Source: Maylandia zebra (lineage: Eukaryota > Chordata > Actinopteri > Cichliformes > Cichlidae). From it: 64,000 nt of DNA. Below the pieces are notes generated by a model, which was not told where the DNA came from, searched no databases, and saw only the letters and a list, made by a program, of their open reading frames with translations. Shown in pieces: positions 12,692-25,310 of the stretch. The stretch lies in assembly GCF_041146795.1 (NCBI RefSeq), contig NC_135184.1:6213467-6277466 (forward strand), in the 5' to 3' direction. Made by a program: the position numbers and the translations under genes. The first letter of the stretch is position 1. The number at the start of each line of letters is the position of its first letter.

Positions 12692-13097
12692 CACACTCAG
12701 CCGCTCACATTTTTACCTAATCAGTACATAACTGTATTAATGCAGTATTGCTTTTTGGGCATTAACAGGAACATTTAGTGTACCTGTAAAAGATTTTTAT
12801 TCCTTTTATTCACTCGTATTAATGTTACACTTTGTGCATTTTCCACATCCGTATACGTATGACATCACATAGCAACAGAGTAATGATGTAAATGAACATT
12901 ATGGAAATTAATGTAGAAGTATAATTAAAAACATCAAGTGACAGGAATTAGAAAATTGCTTAATTGGCGATAAGCGACGATATGACGTTATCAGACAAAT
13001 TTAATTAATGCTTCTCCGTCTGTCTCTCATCCTCTTGCATTCTCCCTTTTTCTCTCTCTCCCTCATATCCTACTCTCTCTCTCATCCATCTGAGCAG

Positions 13098-13162
13098 CGA
13101 TGGTGCTGGAAGAACTGGGACCTACATCCTGATCGACATGGTCCTCAACAAGATGGCTAAAG
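13098..13162 (+). CDS. ptprn2: PTPRN2 coding exon 3 of 5, second half of the signature loop
   Basis: The 65-nt exon completes the Ser codon and encodes [21 protein letters not shown] plus the first base of a Gly codon. With the previous exon it makes the loop [10 protein letters not shown]. The Asp codon at 13099-13101 replaces the Ala of active phosphatases (HCSAGxGRTG). In the IA-2/phogrin family this Asp is known to abolish tyrosine-phosphatase activity. The signature Arg is kept (13111-13113). Donor is GTAGGT at 13163. Phogrin has been reported to act on phosphoinositides; the sequence here neither adds to nor weakens that. Confidence 0.96.
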
Positions 13163-15245
13163 GTAGGTGTTCCCTATCCTTTTCCCCGCCCTTCCTTTTC
13201 GCCCGTGTGGAGAAGGTGCTCAGTTTGCCCTCCCTGTTGTGACTGGAGAAATAAAAAGCACGGCTGTCAAATTATTCCCGCTATCATCAAAGTTATTGCT
13301 TTTTGCAAAGTTGGATGATTGCATTGAAAATAATGACATTTAATTAGATCATTACAGTGATGAGTAGCTACGAACAATGACATTTTCCATTAGCACACTC
13401 GATCACTCTTACTTTCTGCCTCTGAGCCAGAGAAAACAAGCTGATTTTTAAAATATATTATTAGTTATTTTTTATTAGCTTTTGCTTAATTACTGCAAAT
13501 GAATATCTGTTTCATTATCTCAGTGGATGCTCCGCTGCTCTGGCACCATGCTGCAGCTTGTTTTTCTCCTGTCTTGCCAACAAAACACAGTTAAACTCAG
13601 TAAAATCCAGACAGAGAGCAAGTGTGATTTTCATGACGTGGTGACAGAAACGAGCTAAAAAGAAGTGGAGATGTAAAATTAGTGTGCAGGCTGTTGGTAA
13701 TTAACCTGAACTGACCATGAATTGTTTATTTGAAGTGCCATCAGGACTCACAGCCAGTGGATTTTAAGCACATTATAAGTGCTTGATAATTACTATAATT
13801 ACAGTATGATATAATAACACAGCGAGTAATTATGTAAGAGACTGAATATTTTAAGGGGCAGTGACGGTTCTTGATATCATGTTAAGTGAAGTCTCCTTTA
13901 CTGAAGTTCAGGTTGATTGTATTTTATTTACAAAATATTTTGATTTGTTTTTAACAAACCAACTTCCTTTTACTTCCTCCATTCATGTGGTTCGATTTGT
14001 TTATAAGCCTGAGCCTGTAATTACACATCTGACTAGTCTCATGTCTTTCAAATTAAAAGTCTCTAATTGAGTGTGGGCTTCATGTTAGAAGAACTTTGAA
14101 AAGGTAGATGATGTTAATAAGGCAGATGTTTAGTGTGTGTCAGTAAAGTCTTTCTAAAAATTGATTCCTCATGTTTCGGTTACACGATGTAAAGACAGAA
14201 GGTGATCAATCCACTGTTTCTACTGATTGGATATTTGTGTGTATGTGTGCGTATCTTTCTTTGTAAGTGTGCGTTTGTCCTGTGGTGGTGCTGCTGTAGC
14301 AGAACGAGCTCCTGGGTCTTTAATTCCAGATCAAAGGGTCAGTTTGGGCTTCAGTGGCCATTTCCCAGGCTGTCACACTGTGATGGGGCCCCTCCCAAGC
14401 ACCAAGGGGCCGGGAGGAATGGGCGGGAGTTGGTGGATGCGAGGGGGAAAGTCCTCCATGTCCTTTTATCTCCTTCCCAAATCCTTCCCATTCCAAACTT
14501 GTCTATAAAAACCTAATTGGCCATTGAAGCAACATGAAATTAATTCATCTCATAACAAGTAACTTTTGCCTTGGATATTTTTAAACAAAATATATTTTTT
14601 GACAGACAGCAGGGAGAGTACATAGATATCAGAAGAGGAAAACTAAGGAAAACTGTTTTCTTTTCTTTGCTAAGTAATGGAGGAGATTTCAAATGATGTG
14701 AAGTGTAGCCGAGGCTACTGTGGCAGCAAATTAGAGCAATGAGCATTTTCCTGCTTGACATCGAATTAACACATTAGCTGTGGGTCAAAAGTTTCCATTA
14801 ACACTACACTGAAAATATATATGAGAATGTGAAACATGCAAAAAGTTGTCCTTTGCTGCCATTAGATTTTACAACTTAAATACAACTTAATTTCACTTTT
14901 ATTCTATTATTATTAGTCTTTATATAATGGATTACCATAGCTATGTGGACTGATCTCAACTTTAGCTTTGTGACCTTTGACCTTTCCAAGCTAACTAGCT
15001 TGCATCCATGCGTTGTGTGAATGCATCACACAGATGCTGCTAAAAAAACATACTTAAAATGCAGCTGCACAAACACAGTCGACACTTGAACCAGGTCAGG
15101 TGAAGCCTAACAGACAGGTACAGTATTTAGGCGACGCCTACCTGTCACCGAAAGTGACTCAAAGCTTTTAATAATTTCTAGCCTTAACCCCTGATAAATT
15201 GTAAAAGCATGAGTCATTAAAAAAAACACACATTCTTCATGAATT

Positions 15246-15500
15246 TAAGATAAGATAAGATAACCTTTATTAGTCCCACACGTGGGAAATTTGTTTTGTC
15301 ACAGCAGGAAGTGGACAGTGCAAAAGTTATGAGGCAAAAATTAGAATACAATAAGAATAAATACAGTACACAGCTGTACAGAATAGAATAAAATAAAATA
15401 CTATATACAGTAGAATAAAATAAAATAAATATACAATAAGATAAAAATAGAATACAAATACAAATACTATATACAACTGAGTAAAAATACAACGATGACA
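15246..15500 (-). repeat. Dispersed retroelement 3' tail with TAAGA/TTATC microsatellite
   Basis: The plus strand begins with a TAAGA tandem, then CCTTTATTAGTCCCACACGT and GGGAAATTTG, then A-rich sequence with ATAAAATA motifs. On the minus strand this is the common fish retroelement ending in which '...GGGACTAATAAAGG' is followed by a pentamer tail. The 5' limit is vague. Family assignment is from memory. Confidence 0.55.
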
Positions 15501-18500
15501 GAAAGGATTATTTGTTATAAAAAGCAAATTAGCAATTGAGATTGAAAATGTTTTTTGTTGCAGCACATCTTAAAAATAATTGAAAACCAAATTAAAAAAT
15601 AAAAAATTAATGATGAGCACAAACAGGAGTAGAACCATAGTCTCCTACATGAAAGTATCATCACGTCTGTTCATCACCCAGCTGTTTCAAGCTGGTAAAG
15701 CTTCACGTTTATTAAGGCTCTTCATGTTTGTTTGCTCCACTTTGTGAATAAGCCAGATAAAGGCCCTAAAACGAGGCCTAACCCTCCCCGTCCTCACTGA
15801 GATATTAATAAACAAAATATTTTTTTTATCTTTTTGAAAAGAAAATCATCTTTTCTTTGAGTGATGTAATCGGACCGTGGTCAGGAAATGCTAGAGAGGT
15901 TTTATTGTGAGGATCAAAGTGGATTTCACCATTGATAAAACGGTGTGAAATCTGTGTTAGGTAGAGTGTTTATGTTAGCAGAAAAATAGGATTTTGACAG
16001 CACTTTATGTTTTTACTTTATTTTATTGCCTCTGAAGATGTTTCATAAACTGGGGGAGTTGTGAAATCTGCTGAACCCATACAGGAGCGTGTAATCCTTC
16101 GAGGTAAAACATGAAAATCAGCAGAAGCAAAGGTAGAAGACTCTCACTTGGTCTGAGCTGTGCCAACCGACCAGTCTGTCACTATTATCTTTAAATTTCT
16201 CATTTAAAAAGATAAATTTCTTTGCTCCGTACTTTATCTTTTTGGGACAAATTTGAGGTATGTTCACTTGAGTACTTATATACGTACTGTAGTACTGCAT
16301 TACCATATCCTAGGTGTTTATATCCCATATACAAACCACATGATCGTCTTCTAACATGTTAGATTTTTATAAACTACAGTGCATAAAATGAAGATTTTAA
16401 TGTGCAGAGTAGTTAAAGTTATTCATCTGGAAAAGATTAACATGAAATGGGTGCCTAAAAAGGCCAAATAGAGTATTAACTCATGAGTTTAGTGCTTTGG
16501 TCTTCCAGCCAATCGTTGTAACCTCTTTGGTTTACTCTCTGTATTCATCACCCAGACAACTGCATAACAAAAAGGCAAAGTTTCAGTTGTAGCAAGCAGA
16601 TATTTTCCTCCGAATTTGGTTGAGACCAAGACGGAGCTAATGCTCATACATTAGTTTTGCTATGAAGTTATAATTAAATCAGTTATTGCAGCTTTAATTA
16701 GGAGTTTTGCTTTGGCTTTTGCTTGTATGCTATTTCTTTATGATGTACTTATCCCCTACTTATCCTCATTTTACAGCTCAGCATTGTACGTGTGTCTACA
16801 ATTAGTTAAACTGGAAACGTGCTCATTACCAAAATTAACTAACTAAATTATACAAAATCACAGGCAACAAATACTAATGTATAAAATTAAAGGTGCTGCC
16901 ATTGCTTTGTAACAGTGAAAAGCAACAATCGTCTACAAAAACGTATCATCTCAAATAAAGTTTTAAACGATTTGACCTGGCTGATGTCTGTAGATTATAA
17001 GATTTGTCTTCCTCCGTTTAAGCCACTGTATGTTTGCAAGTGCTTAAGGATTAAATAGATGATTGTAAAGTGCCCTGTTGAAAAGACGATAATATAGGTT
17101 TGTATTTAAAACGAAATACCTGAAAAATCTAGTTGCCCTCTCGTACATCACTTTCTCAGCTCTACTTTCCTCCTTTTTTGTCCTGAGAACCTTAAAGCCT
17201 TTGGGTTTGCAGGTTTTCTCCATCCTGATCAAAGAAATTTCTCACTGCCTCCTCCTCTTCTTCCATCCTCTCAGAGACAGAATAACCCCAGTTATTCCTC
17301 CTTCCCCTCTTTCCTAATAGATTCCAACAGTTTTTTCCCAAGGAATTGCAAATTTCCTCAAGAATTATAGCGATGTAGCAGGGTTGAGGTGGTTCTCACG
17401 TTTTTTTTCCCTTCAACTTTTCCAAAATGCGCCCTTACTTCTCTCCTGTTTCTAACCACCACCCATCACCTTTCTCTTCATCTTAAGAATCTATCAAAAC
17501 ACAGTGAATACCAGAGAGCTTTTCAGCACTGCACCATTTCTTTCTGCACTTTTTTTCTTCAGGTCCAGCTGGTCAACCCAGCCCTCGGCTTTGGGGTTTT
17601 CGTGGCCTCCTCAAGGGCTGCGTGTCTTTCTTTCTTTTTCTTTTTTTTCCAGGCTTTCTCTCCTCCTTCTCATCTATAGCACACCCCCCTCTACCCTCCT
17701 AAGTCCTACTCCTCGACCTCCACCCCAAAGCGGTCTTACAGAAGAGGGAATCTCAAAATGAGGCAGAGGTTTTTATACTAGTCCCGCTTTTTTCATGCTT
17801 CCACCATCTCCTTCAAGGGAAAGCCCGAATTAGGCATTTTTTCTTAATACCGTCCATTTTGAGTTTTATCAGAATCTTCACAATAGCCCTTGGTTTGTTA
17901 AGTCCTTCCTCTCAAAAAAGAAAAACTAAAGCAGTGAGTAGTCTGCTGCAGCTTTTCTGGCTAGAAGGGAGTCTATTGTGTTGTGAAAAGGGGGGAAAAA
18001 AGCTCACAAAACCTGTGAAACAGAAAGAGAAAATGGTGTGAATGAGCGGTTCTCCCACCATTCATTTTCCTCTTCATGCAGGCAAGAAAAAGGAGTGTTA
18101 TTATGTGTCACAACAAGAAAAAGTAATTCTTGCGCTTTTTGTTTCCTCAGAATTTGGATAGAGGAGGAGAAGGTGGGGGAGAGAAACGGAAGGACAGAAA
18201 ACAAATTAAATGTTTTTTCTGTCTTTTGTTCTTTCTGAATTTAATTGTTGCTCCCACCTCTCTCTCTCTTGTCCCTTTTCTCTCCCAGAACAATTTCTCT
18301 ATTTCTGCGACATGTCTTCCTCCCCCCTTAACATCTATTTTTCCCTCTGACTTTATGAATCATCTCTTGTGTTTTATGTCTCTTTGATTCTTTTCTCAAA
18401 TAATGCGTGGGTACCTGCAATTTTTGGTTATGCTCCATTGACATCACAGGGCGGCCGTAAGACCGTTATAAGTACAATGAGTCTTTTAAAAGTAGCTTAC

Positions 18501-20269
18501 ACTTTATTTGTTGCAGAAATGGTATTTAAAAAGCTACATTAACATATAATAGAGATTTTTCTGAGAAAAAAATGTTTTAATATCCTTTTGGGGTTTTTTT
18601 TTATTTTTGATAAGTGCATTAAGAGCAATTCCATGAATGTCTTTTGTTATTTGTTAATTCATCAGCAAAAATAATTACAATGCTAGTGTTTTTACAAAGT
18701 ATTATCTGGCCTTCTGAATGGATTCTTCTTACCTTTGTTTGTTTTCATCCCAAATTTTACACAATTTTCATGCCACACAGTCCAACAGCAATATTAAGTA
18801 AAACTGAGTAGCAGATGGGTCATACAAGCTGAAACTATTAGTAGTAGTACTCAAGTATTTGATATACTGAGGAAGATTATTGTATTTAAAGGTAAACGTA
18901 ACCTTAGTGATGTATTTTGGAAAGACAGAAAAAATAAAAATCATAAATAACATCAAAAGATTTTCATAGTGGCGATAAAAAAGAAATTCTAGAAACTTGA
19001 TATAATGCAGTTTGTGGACAATAAGCACGCCTGCGGCAGCTGCTCGGCCATGGAAACCCATCCCATTGAAGCTCTGGGCGCACAATCTTTGTGCTGTTGT
19101 TGATGTCAGAGAAGGTTTTCAAACTCTGCAAAGCACTGGCAACTTTTATGCATTAACTTGATGTTGTCTGTCACTTTAATAGTAGCAGTCACTGTAGTAA
19201 AACTTAGTTGTTTGTGCAATATCTAGGAGGGAGAAAGTGCACAAACTGACGTGTTGCACCGGTAGATTGCTGTTACCCTTGGATTGCTCTTTAAAACAAC
19301 CAGTTTTTTTCACAAACATTTGTATAGCTTGATTGATTTTGTTCACCTGTGGCAGTGGGACTGAAAACACCTGAACTGAAGGAGTAAAAGTTGTGACCCC
19401 ATAGTTTTGTCCATTTCCACACTGAGAAACAGAAGCAAACCATTTTTTAAATAAAGTCTTGTTAATTGTAATATTGTATTATGTATTGATCCAATCAATT
19501 CCAAGTAGCTCGTCTAAATAGTGCTTAACTAAAAACACTATTAAGACAAATTTAAAAAGAAAACATTCAAACTGTCGTTTTTATTGTTACTTTTCAAAGA
19601 CGTGAAAGACTTTTGTCTATAAAGGCTAGAATTGGCTTATCAAGGCTTAAGTGCTGAAACTGGAGAAATCTAGTTTTTCAATTATGGTCACATAAGATTA
19701 TACACGTCAGATACGTATATGCCTCCTTGTGTTTGACTCCAAAAGGATTATAATATGTTTGTAATGTATCACAGTCTCTGATAATCTGACCAGCATTTGG
19801 CCTGAGGTCATTGAGCTGACTGCAGCCAGCCACACTTTTGTCAGCTGTGGGACATTATCCCAGTCTGGCATACAGACAGACTGACGGGCAATACACACAC
19901 AGACAAACACACGTCAGCTTTTGGCAGTGGCTGAGAGAGCTCTGGTGGGCAACCTTCATGAAAGGCTAAGAACAACCAAAGACTAACAAGGAGCTTTCAG
20001 ATTGACTCAGGTTTCTTTAGAAAATGTAGCAAACATGTGTTCCTGTGATTTCCCTCACAAAGTCCTCTGCACCAGCTCCTTTGGCCTCTTCATCTTTTTT
20101 TCATTTCAACTAAAGACCATCACTGTTTTCTAGAGTCAGAGTGTGTGTGTTTGTGCTAAGAGGATGAATGTAATCGCCTTTGCTGTTCTAATGGGAGTTG
20201 GTTTAAAAGAGCAGATTGAGTGATGTTAGCTGGATTATCTTGGTGGTGCCTTGAACACAATCCAACATC

Positions 20270-20274
<5 letters not shown>

Positions 20275-20352
<78 letters not shown>
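20275..20352. repeat. (TG)39 microsatellite abutting a splice acceptor
   Basis: Thirty-nine perfect TG units, preceded by a run of T (20271-20275) and followed by GCAG, the acceptor of the next PTPRN2 exon. It occupies the place where a polypyrimidine tract normally lies. Confidence 0.98.
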
Positions 20353-20353
<1 letters not shown>

Positions 20354-20356
20354 CAG

Positions 20357-20430
20357 GTGCCAAGGAGATTGATATTGCAGCGACTCTGGAGCACCTGCGG
20401 GACCAGAGGCCAGGAATGGTTCAGACTAAG
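20357..20430 (+). CDS. ptprn2: PTPRN2 coding exon 4 of 5
   Basis: The 74-nt exon completes a Gly codon and encodes [20 protein letters not shown] then VQTK, ending at a GTAACA donor. This is the helix and Q-loop approach of the phosphatase fold. The AKEI, LEHLRD and GMVQTK spellings fit PTPRN2; PTPRN typically has VKEI, LEHVRD and GLVRSK. Its length is not a multiple of three, so skipping would shift the frame and replace the C-terminus. The acceptor is unusual (see the TG repeat). Confidence 0.96.
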
Positions 20431-22484
20431 GTAACACACACCTGAATCCTGTTTGTTTGTGCAGATTTTGTTTGATTTATGGAACAGTGTGAACAGATGA
20501 CTTTTTTTGTTTTTACATTTAAAAATCCTGCTTAACGTAATTTCACAAACTTCAACAAATCCTCAAATATAAATAAAAGTGCAGGTCCTTGAAGGAGAAA
20601 GGACCTTCGCCAACATTTATCAAGGAACAAGATGTATATGAGCAGAAAAAATATATATATTTATTAGATTTAAAATGTATGGTAGTGACTGCACACTAGT
20701 GCATGAACAGCACTTCTCACACAGTGCATCATCAGGAACATTAAAGTATCAAAAAAATATTTAAAGCTTTTCTCAGATTTGTCTGTATTATTTTGCTTTT
20801 GTACCAGCAGTCAAATTACATGGGGGAATATAATAAGTTGTGATAGCTATGGATGGATCTCACTTCAGCTACATTGGAATGAGTCAGACACTATAATATT
20901 TCGCTGTTTCAAATCTTGGTTCATCAATGAAAGATGTTCATCATGAACCTATGCAACACACCCAGTGACTTAGATCTGCTCCACTGTGTGACCCATCAAG
21001 ATGCTAATCTACAACATGAGCTCCGTTATGCTGCATGTTGGAAATCGAAACCATAGTAGGATTAAAATGTGACTCCAAGAAGTCCTAAGTATCCGAGAAT
21101 GACAGTGAGAATGTTTTGCATATACAGGCTGATTTGCAGTAATTACATTTAAGGTTGCTACTGTGGAAGGCTACTTTTATTTCCATCAGCATATAATGTA
21201 AGTAAGGTCATTCTCAGCATCTCTATCAAAAAAACGAACAATCCATCTGTGCTGTCACATGAATTTGGGTAGAAAGGTTACACGAAGGATTGCCATGGTA
21301 AACTCAAAATGTCAACTTGACATTCTTAGATCGCCTTAATGCCCCAGAACTGTCTTTCTAACAATCGATCACACTCCCATCAAAACTTCACTTTGTCTAA
21401 AAGTCTTTGCTGAGATGATAATCTCTATGCCCTATTGTGAGAGAGACTAGATTTGAGAGTTTTGGGGACTGGCTCCACTGCTTCAGCTCAGATGAATCGA
21501 TTTCTGAAAGGGATTATGGGAAAATCAGGTCAAATCACAGAGGAATATGTATAGAGTTCAAATAGGTGCTGATAACCTGTCCCAGGTTGTCCTAATCAGA
21601 ACTTGTAGTGGAGGCTTTCTGGTTATATGAAGTGAATGATCGAGAATAAGAATTTGCAAAAAAGGTGGTTCTATTCCATTTTGGTTAAGTGTTTAGGGAA
21701 TAAAGGGAATAAAGTTTTGTAAGTATTTTTTGGGGGAAAAAGTCCTCAAACAAATTATTAAAAAGACTCATATTCTAAAATACATTTGTTCACTGCCTCA
21801 GAGACCTACAACCAAGTATATCGTCATCACACTGTACACTGAATGACTCCGGCTGGTCTGGAAACAATTACCGGCTGATCTGTGAACTTAATTAGAAAGG
21901 AAACCCAGGATGTGTGTAAAACATCCATGGTATTGATCCAGGTTTTATTAAAGCATGTATCCTGACTGAACTGCTGTCACAGCACTCTCCCTGCACTCCT
22001 CACACATTGATTCCCTTTGTGGTCAGGAGACCCAGCCTCAGCACTCTGATTTCATTTCTGAATTTGATCTGCTGTTTGTGCCTTTAATCTACTTCTTACT
22101 GTGAGGATAAAGTACTCATAGGTCAACCATGTTTTGATCACGCACGAGTATAAATAAGTGTTTCAAAACAACATAACAGTTCTCTAACATAAGCATGGCC
22201 ATCTAAACTTCACGGCCATGAAGCTAGAGTCTCCCTTTGCCACAAAGCCAGTGGGATTTTTTCACAGGCTTTTCTATGATCACAGACAAAAAGGTCTGTG
22301 GGAAATAAAAGTTGGGTACTTCCACATTTTGTTCAGCATCATAATCTCCGCAAACTGATGCAATATTAAGGATTTTTGAAGGGTAAATGCAAAGTAGCAT
22401 GTATCGCTGAAATCAAACACTTAGTAATCTTTTTGTTCTTGCATGTATTAACTTTCTTTCTTTCTCTTTTTTGTCTGTCTGCAG
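20431..22484 (+). other. PTPRN2 last coding intron, 2.05 kb
   Basis: GT-AG intron in phase 0, with a good T/C-rich acceptor (22452-22484). I see no repeats or genes in it beyond a short hairpin near 22,285-22,305 (CACAGAC / GTCTGTG). Confidence 0.9.
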
Positions 22485-22556
22485 GATCAGTTTGAGTTCG
22501 CATTGACAGCCGTTGCTGAGGAGGTGAATGCCATCCTGAAAGCTCTTCCACAGTAG
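22485..22556 (+). CDS. ptprn2: PTPRN2 terminal coding exon
   Basis: Encodes [20 protein letters not shown] then LPQ and a TAG stop (22554-22556), the invariant C-terminus of the IA-2/phogrin family. With the four preceding exons it gives 143 in-frame residues with consistent phases (0-2, 2-2, 2-1, 1-0, 0-stop). The conserved Gln of QTKDQFEF corresponds to the Q-loop of phosphatases. Confidence 0.97.
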   Translation, partial: DQFEFALTAVAEEVNAILKALPQ

Positions 22557-25310
22557 AAAACAACACCTTCTCTACTCCTCATCCCAAGGATCTTCTCCTA
22601 TATTGTTTCCTATTTTGTCTTTCTCCCGTCTCCTAAATTTTTTACCCTGTTATTTATGTTCTTTCCCCTCTCGTGCTTCTCATCTGTCATTTCCGTCTCT
22701 TGTTTCTCCTCCTTCTGACACTTCACTTAATCTGTGTTTTCCTGTCTGCCTTTCTTCTTTTTCTCCACTCCTTCTTCATTTTCCTCCTCTCTCCACTGTC
22801 TTCTACTTTCATTTTGTTTTCACACTCCTTGCTACTCCCATGCCCTTTTCATGTCTAATATTTACCCATGTTTTTACCATTTATCGCTTCTATTATTTCC
22901 TGCAGTCAAATTTCCTATTTCTCACCCTATCTTGTCATCAGTTGTTTTTTTTCATCTTTTATCCCATTTTCTCATTTCCGCATGTCTCGTCTTTCCTCCT
23001 TGTGACCCCTCTCCCTTCCATGTGCAGCCGTTCCTTGCAATTCTTAACATCTCCCATTCGATCTCAGTCAACGTTGTGCCAGGAAACCATTGAAACTATC
23101 CTGTACATAGACAGACCTTCCTTCTGTTGTGATGATCCAAGCAGCCTGTTTTCCAAAGTAACATTTTGCCGCATTTAAACGCCTTTTAAGCGATTTTTCA
23201 AATTCATCTGTATTCTGTTAAGTGTCTAATTATCATAATTTTTGTTTATAGATGAACATTGATCTCATTGGCATCAGCTGGCAATGATCAAAATAAGATG
23301 GCTCAAAATGTAATCGTATATCTGATTCTGATTTTCTGGGCAATGTTCAACGTGGCCAGTTGCCAAACCTGAGAGTTTTACTGAATTGATGCCACTGATT
23401 GGTCTCTGAGTGGGTGCATTTGTGACGCAGATCATCACATATTGTGTCTGATATTTAATGCCATGCTTTTTGATATGTTTTGATGCAGTATGCTAGTGTG
23501 TCACAGTATGCTGTAACTCATCAGCACGTAGCGTTGGTCAGTACGGTAGATATTAGGCAAAACACGAGTGATTCCATCTCCCACGAAGTCTTGCTTTTGT
23601 AAAAGTAAGCGGGGAAACCCAAAAATTAACACATTATCGGTAACTGTCTTAGTTGAACAAAAAAACGTGCTAATACTGGAAATACGGTCAAATGATTTTG
23701 CTTCATCTTTGTTGAAGCAATTTTGTGTTTCTTCTACCTGAATTGTTCTTTCTTGTGGAAAAACAATGTTGTGGCTTGTCAGTGAAGTTACACTCATGTC
23801 TGCCTTAACAAAAAAAAATAAACATTCAGTAGATGGACTGGTAAAAGCCACGAGGATAAGGAGTAATGCTTCATTTTAAAATGGCCTCATTCTAGTGGAT
23901 TAACCTGCGGATTAAAGATTAGCTGTGCCTGTGCTAAATGAAAACCGCTGCGATAAACATTGAAGAACATTCTGCCGGAGCAGAAGTTTCTGTTCGGCCA
24001 AAAGTTTGTGAGAGTCTTCTCACAAGTACCTACTTCAAATAACTATAAGTTCAAAATGCTGGAGTGGAGTCATTTTAAATGGTAATGTTTCTGACAAGTA
24101 TTGTCATGCCAAAAGGAATAGCTCTGCTTCTGAATAGTAGGTTCTTAATGTAGCATTAATGGATGATTTGTCCATGTACAGTAGTGAAATCTGTATTGCA
24201 ATGGAAATTAGTTTGCAGTGACACGCCTCAGCTGGTTTTCCCAACACCATTCTAAAATTAACATGTTTTATGTACTGCTGTAAATAAAAAGAGCACAGTC
24301 AGCATTAACTCTTGTTTTTTATGTTTTAGCCCATGTATGTAGGTTTATTTCAGTATCACGCCTCTCAAGAAAAGGGCCCACCACCAGTTACAGACAACTT
24401 CAGAGATCATTATTTTTGCTGGCTTCTAAACAGAATGTCCTGGGATTGTCGGCTCATTTTCGGTTTTAGCTAGACAAAAGCCACTACTAAATAGCCTGAA
24501 GTTAAGACACTGATTATTAAAGATGGCTTTGGGAAACCAGCTCGTGCAAAATCAATTGGTTGACAGTTTGAAATGTTTCATTCAGTTAATTCTACTAATT
24601 CTGTTTGTAAATCACCGATGACATGAATTGCATACACTATGCTGCTAATGCATGACTATTCAACAAATGTGTGCTGTAATGTTCTCCTTGCCTCAAAATG
24701 ACCTTTACAAACCTCTGCAAGCAACCAGCCAACTGCTGATGTATCTATTAACTTTGTGTTAGACTCTTTATTAAACAAGATGCTCCAAGGACCTTAAAGT
24801 ACAAAAGCCAAGGATTATCTTCTCTAAACTGTGCAGATCATAGTTAAAGCGGGCTGAAACGGGTGCAGTAACAATATGATGTAACACTGCAGCAAGCTGG
24901 TCTACATTTTTCCATCACAAAATTGAAACGTGCTACGAGAAATGCTGCTTTTAATAATGTGTTCAATGTGAAATGAGATTCTGTTTCTCCCCCTTTTTTA
25001 GGATACTGTCAGGTATATTATAAAAATGTGGAATTAAGTGAACTGGCATTCACTTTAAATGATCTTATTCTACTATATTTGAATCAAGCTTATTATAATG
25101 GGCTTTTATTTTTATTTGTTTATTTTGCAATGTTGATACTCAATCAGTTTCCCTGCTGCTGTTCTTTCTTTCTCACTCACCATCAAGTATGAATAGATAG
25201 CTGGTCTGTTGCATTAAAACTGTACATAAACCCCAAAACACAACAGAAGATATTTTGTTCTATTGGTGTAAACAACTTGTGAATAAAGTCTAGTTGTCGA
25301 TGCAGTATTG
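22557..25310 (+). other. Probable PTPRN2 3' untranslated region
   Basis: The first 450 bases after the stop are pyrimidine-rich. Two AATAAA hexamers lie at 24283-24288 and 25282-25287. The second is followed by GT-rich sequence (TTGTGACTGTGG), which suits cleavage shortly after. Open frames in the pyrimidine-rich part have low complexity and are not genes. The end is inferred. Confidence 0.6.
25282..25287 (+). promoter_or_regulatory. Polyadenylation signal, probable end of PTPRN2
   Basis: AATAAA with GT-rich sequence 20-50 bases downstream. A second candidate is at 24283-24288, which would give a shorter 3'UTR. Confidence 0.6.

Larger units (their letters stand above)
7163..13097 (+). other. 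PTPRN2 GC-AG intron, 5.9 kb
   Basis: Donor GCAAGT at 7163 fits the consensus of GC-AG introns (AG|GCAAGT), and the acceptor is CAG ending at 13097. It interrupts the Ser codon right after the signature cysteine. It contains a (TA)22 tract at 8116-8159, CA-rich tracts at 11714-11735 and 11987-12034, and an AT-rich block with a hairpin near 12,645. I see no other gene or transposon in it. Confidence 0.9.
13163..20356 (+). other. PTPRN2 intron, 7.2 kb
   Basis: GT-AG intron in phase 1. The last 82 bases before the next exon consist of (TG)39 followed by GCAG, with no pyrimidine tract. It carries a LINE-type tail at 15246-15500 and a pyrimidine-rich stretch around 17,240-18,400. The AT-rich block at 13,430-13,520 is a weak candidate for conserved regulatory sequence. 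No other gene is visible. Confidence 0.88.

Noticed and set aside
20203..20445. Open frames of His-Thr or Cys-Val repeats
   Set aside because: These are translations of the TG/CA microsatellite, not proteins.
22603..23178. Open frame of 191 codons after the PTPRN2 stop
   Set aside because: Pyrimidine-rich 3'UTR sequence yields a Leu/Phe/Ser/Pro-rich translation in several frames, with no family resemblance or exon signals.
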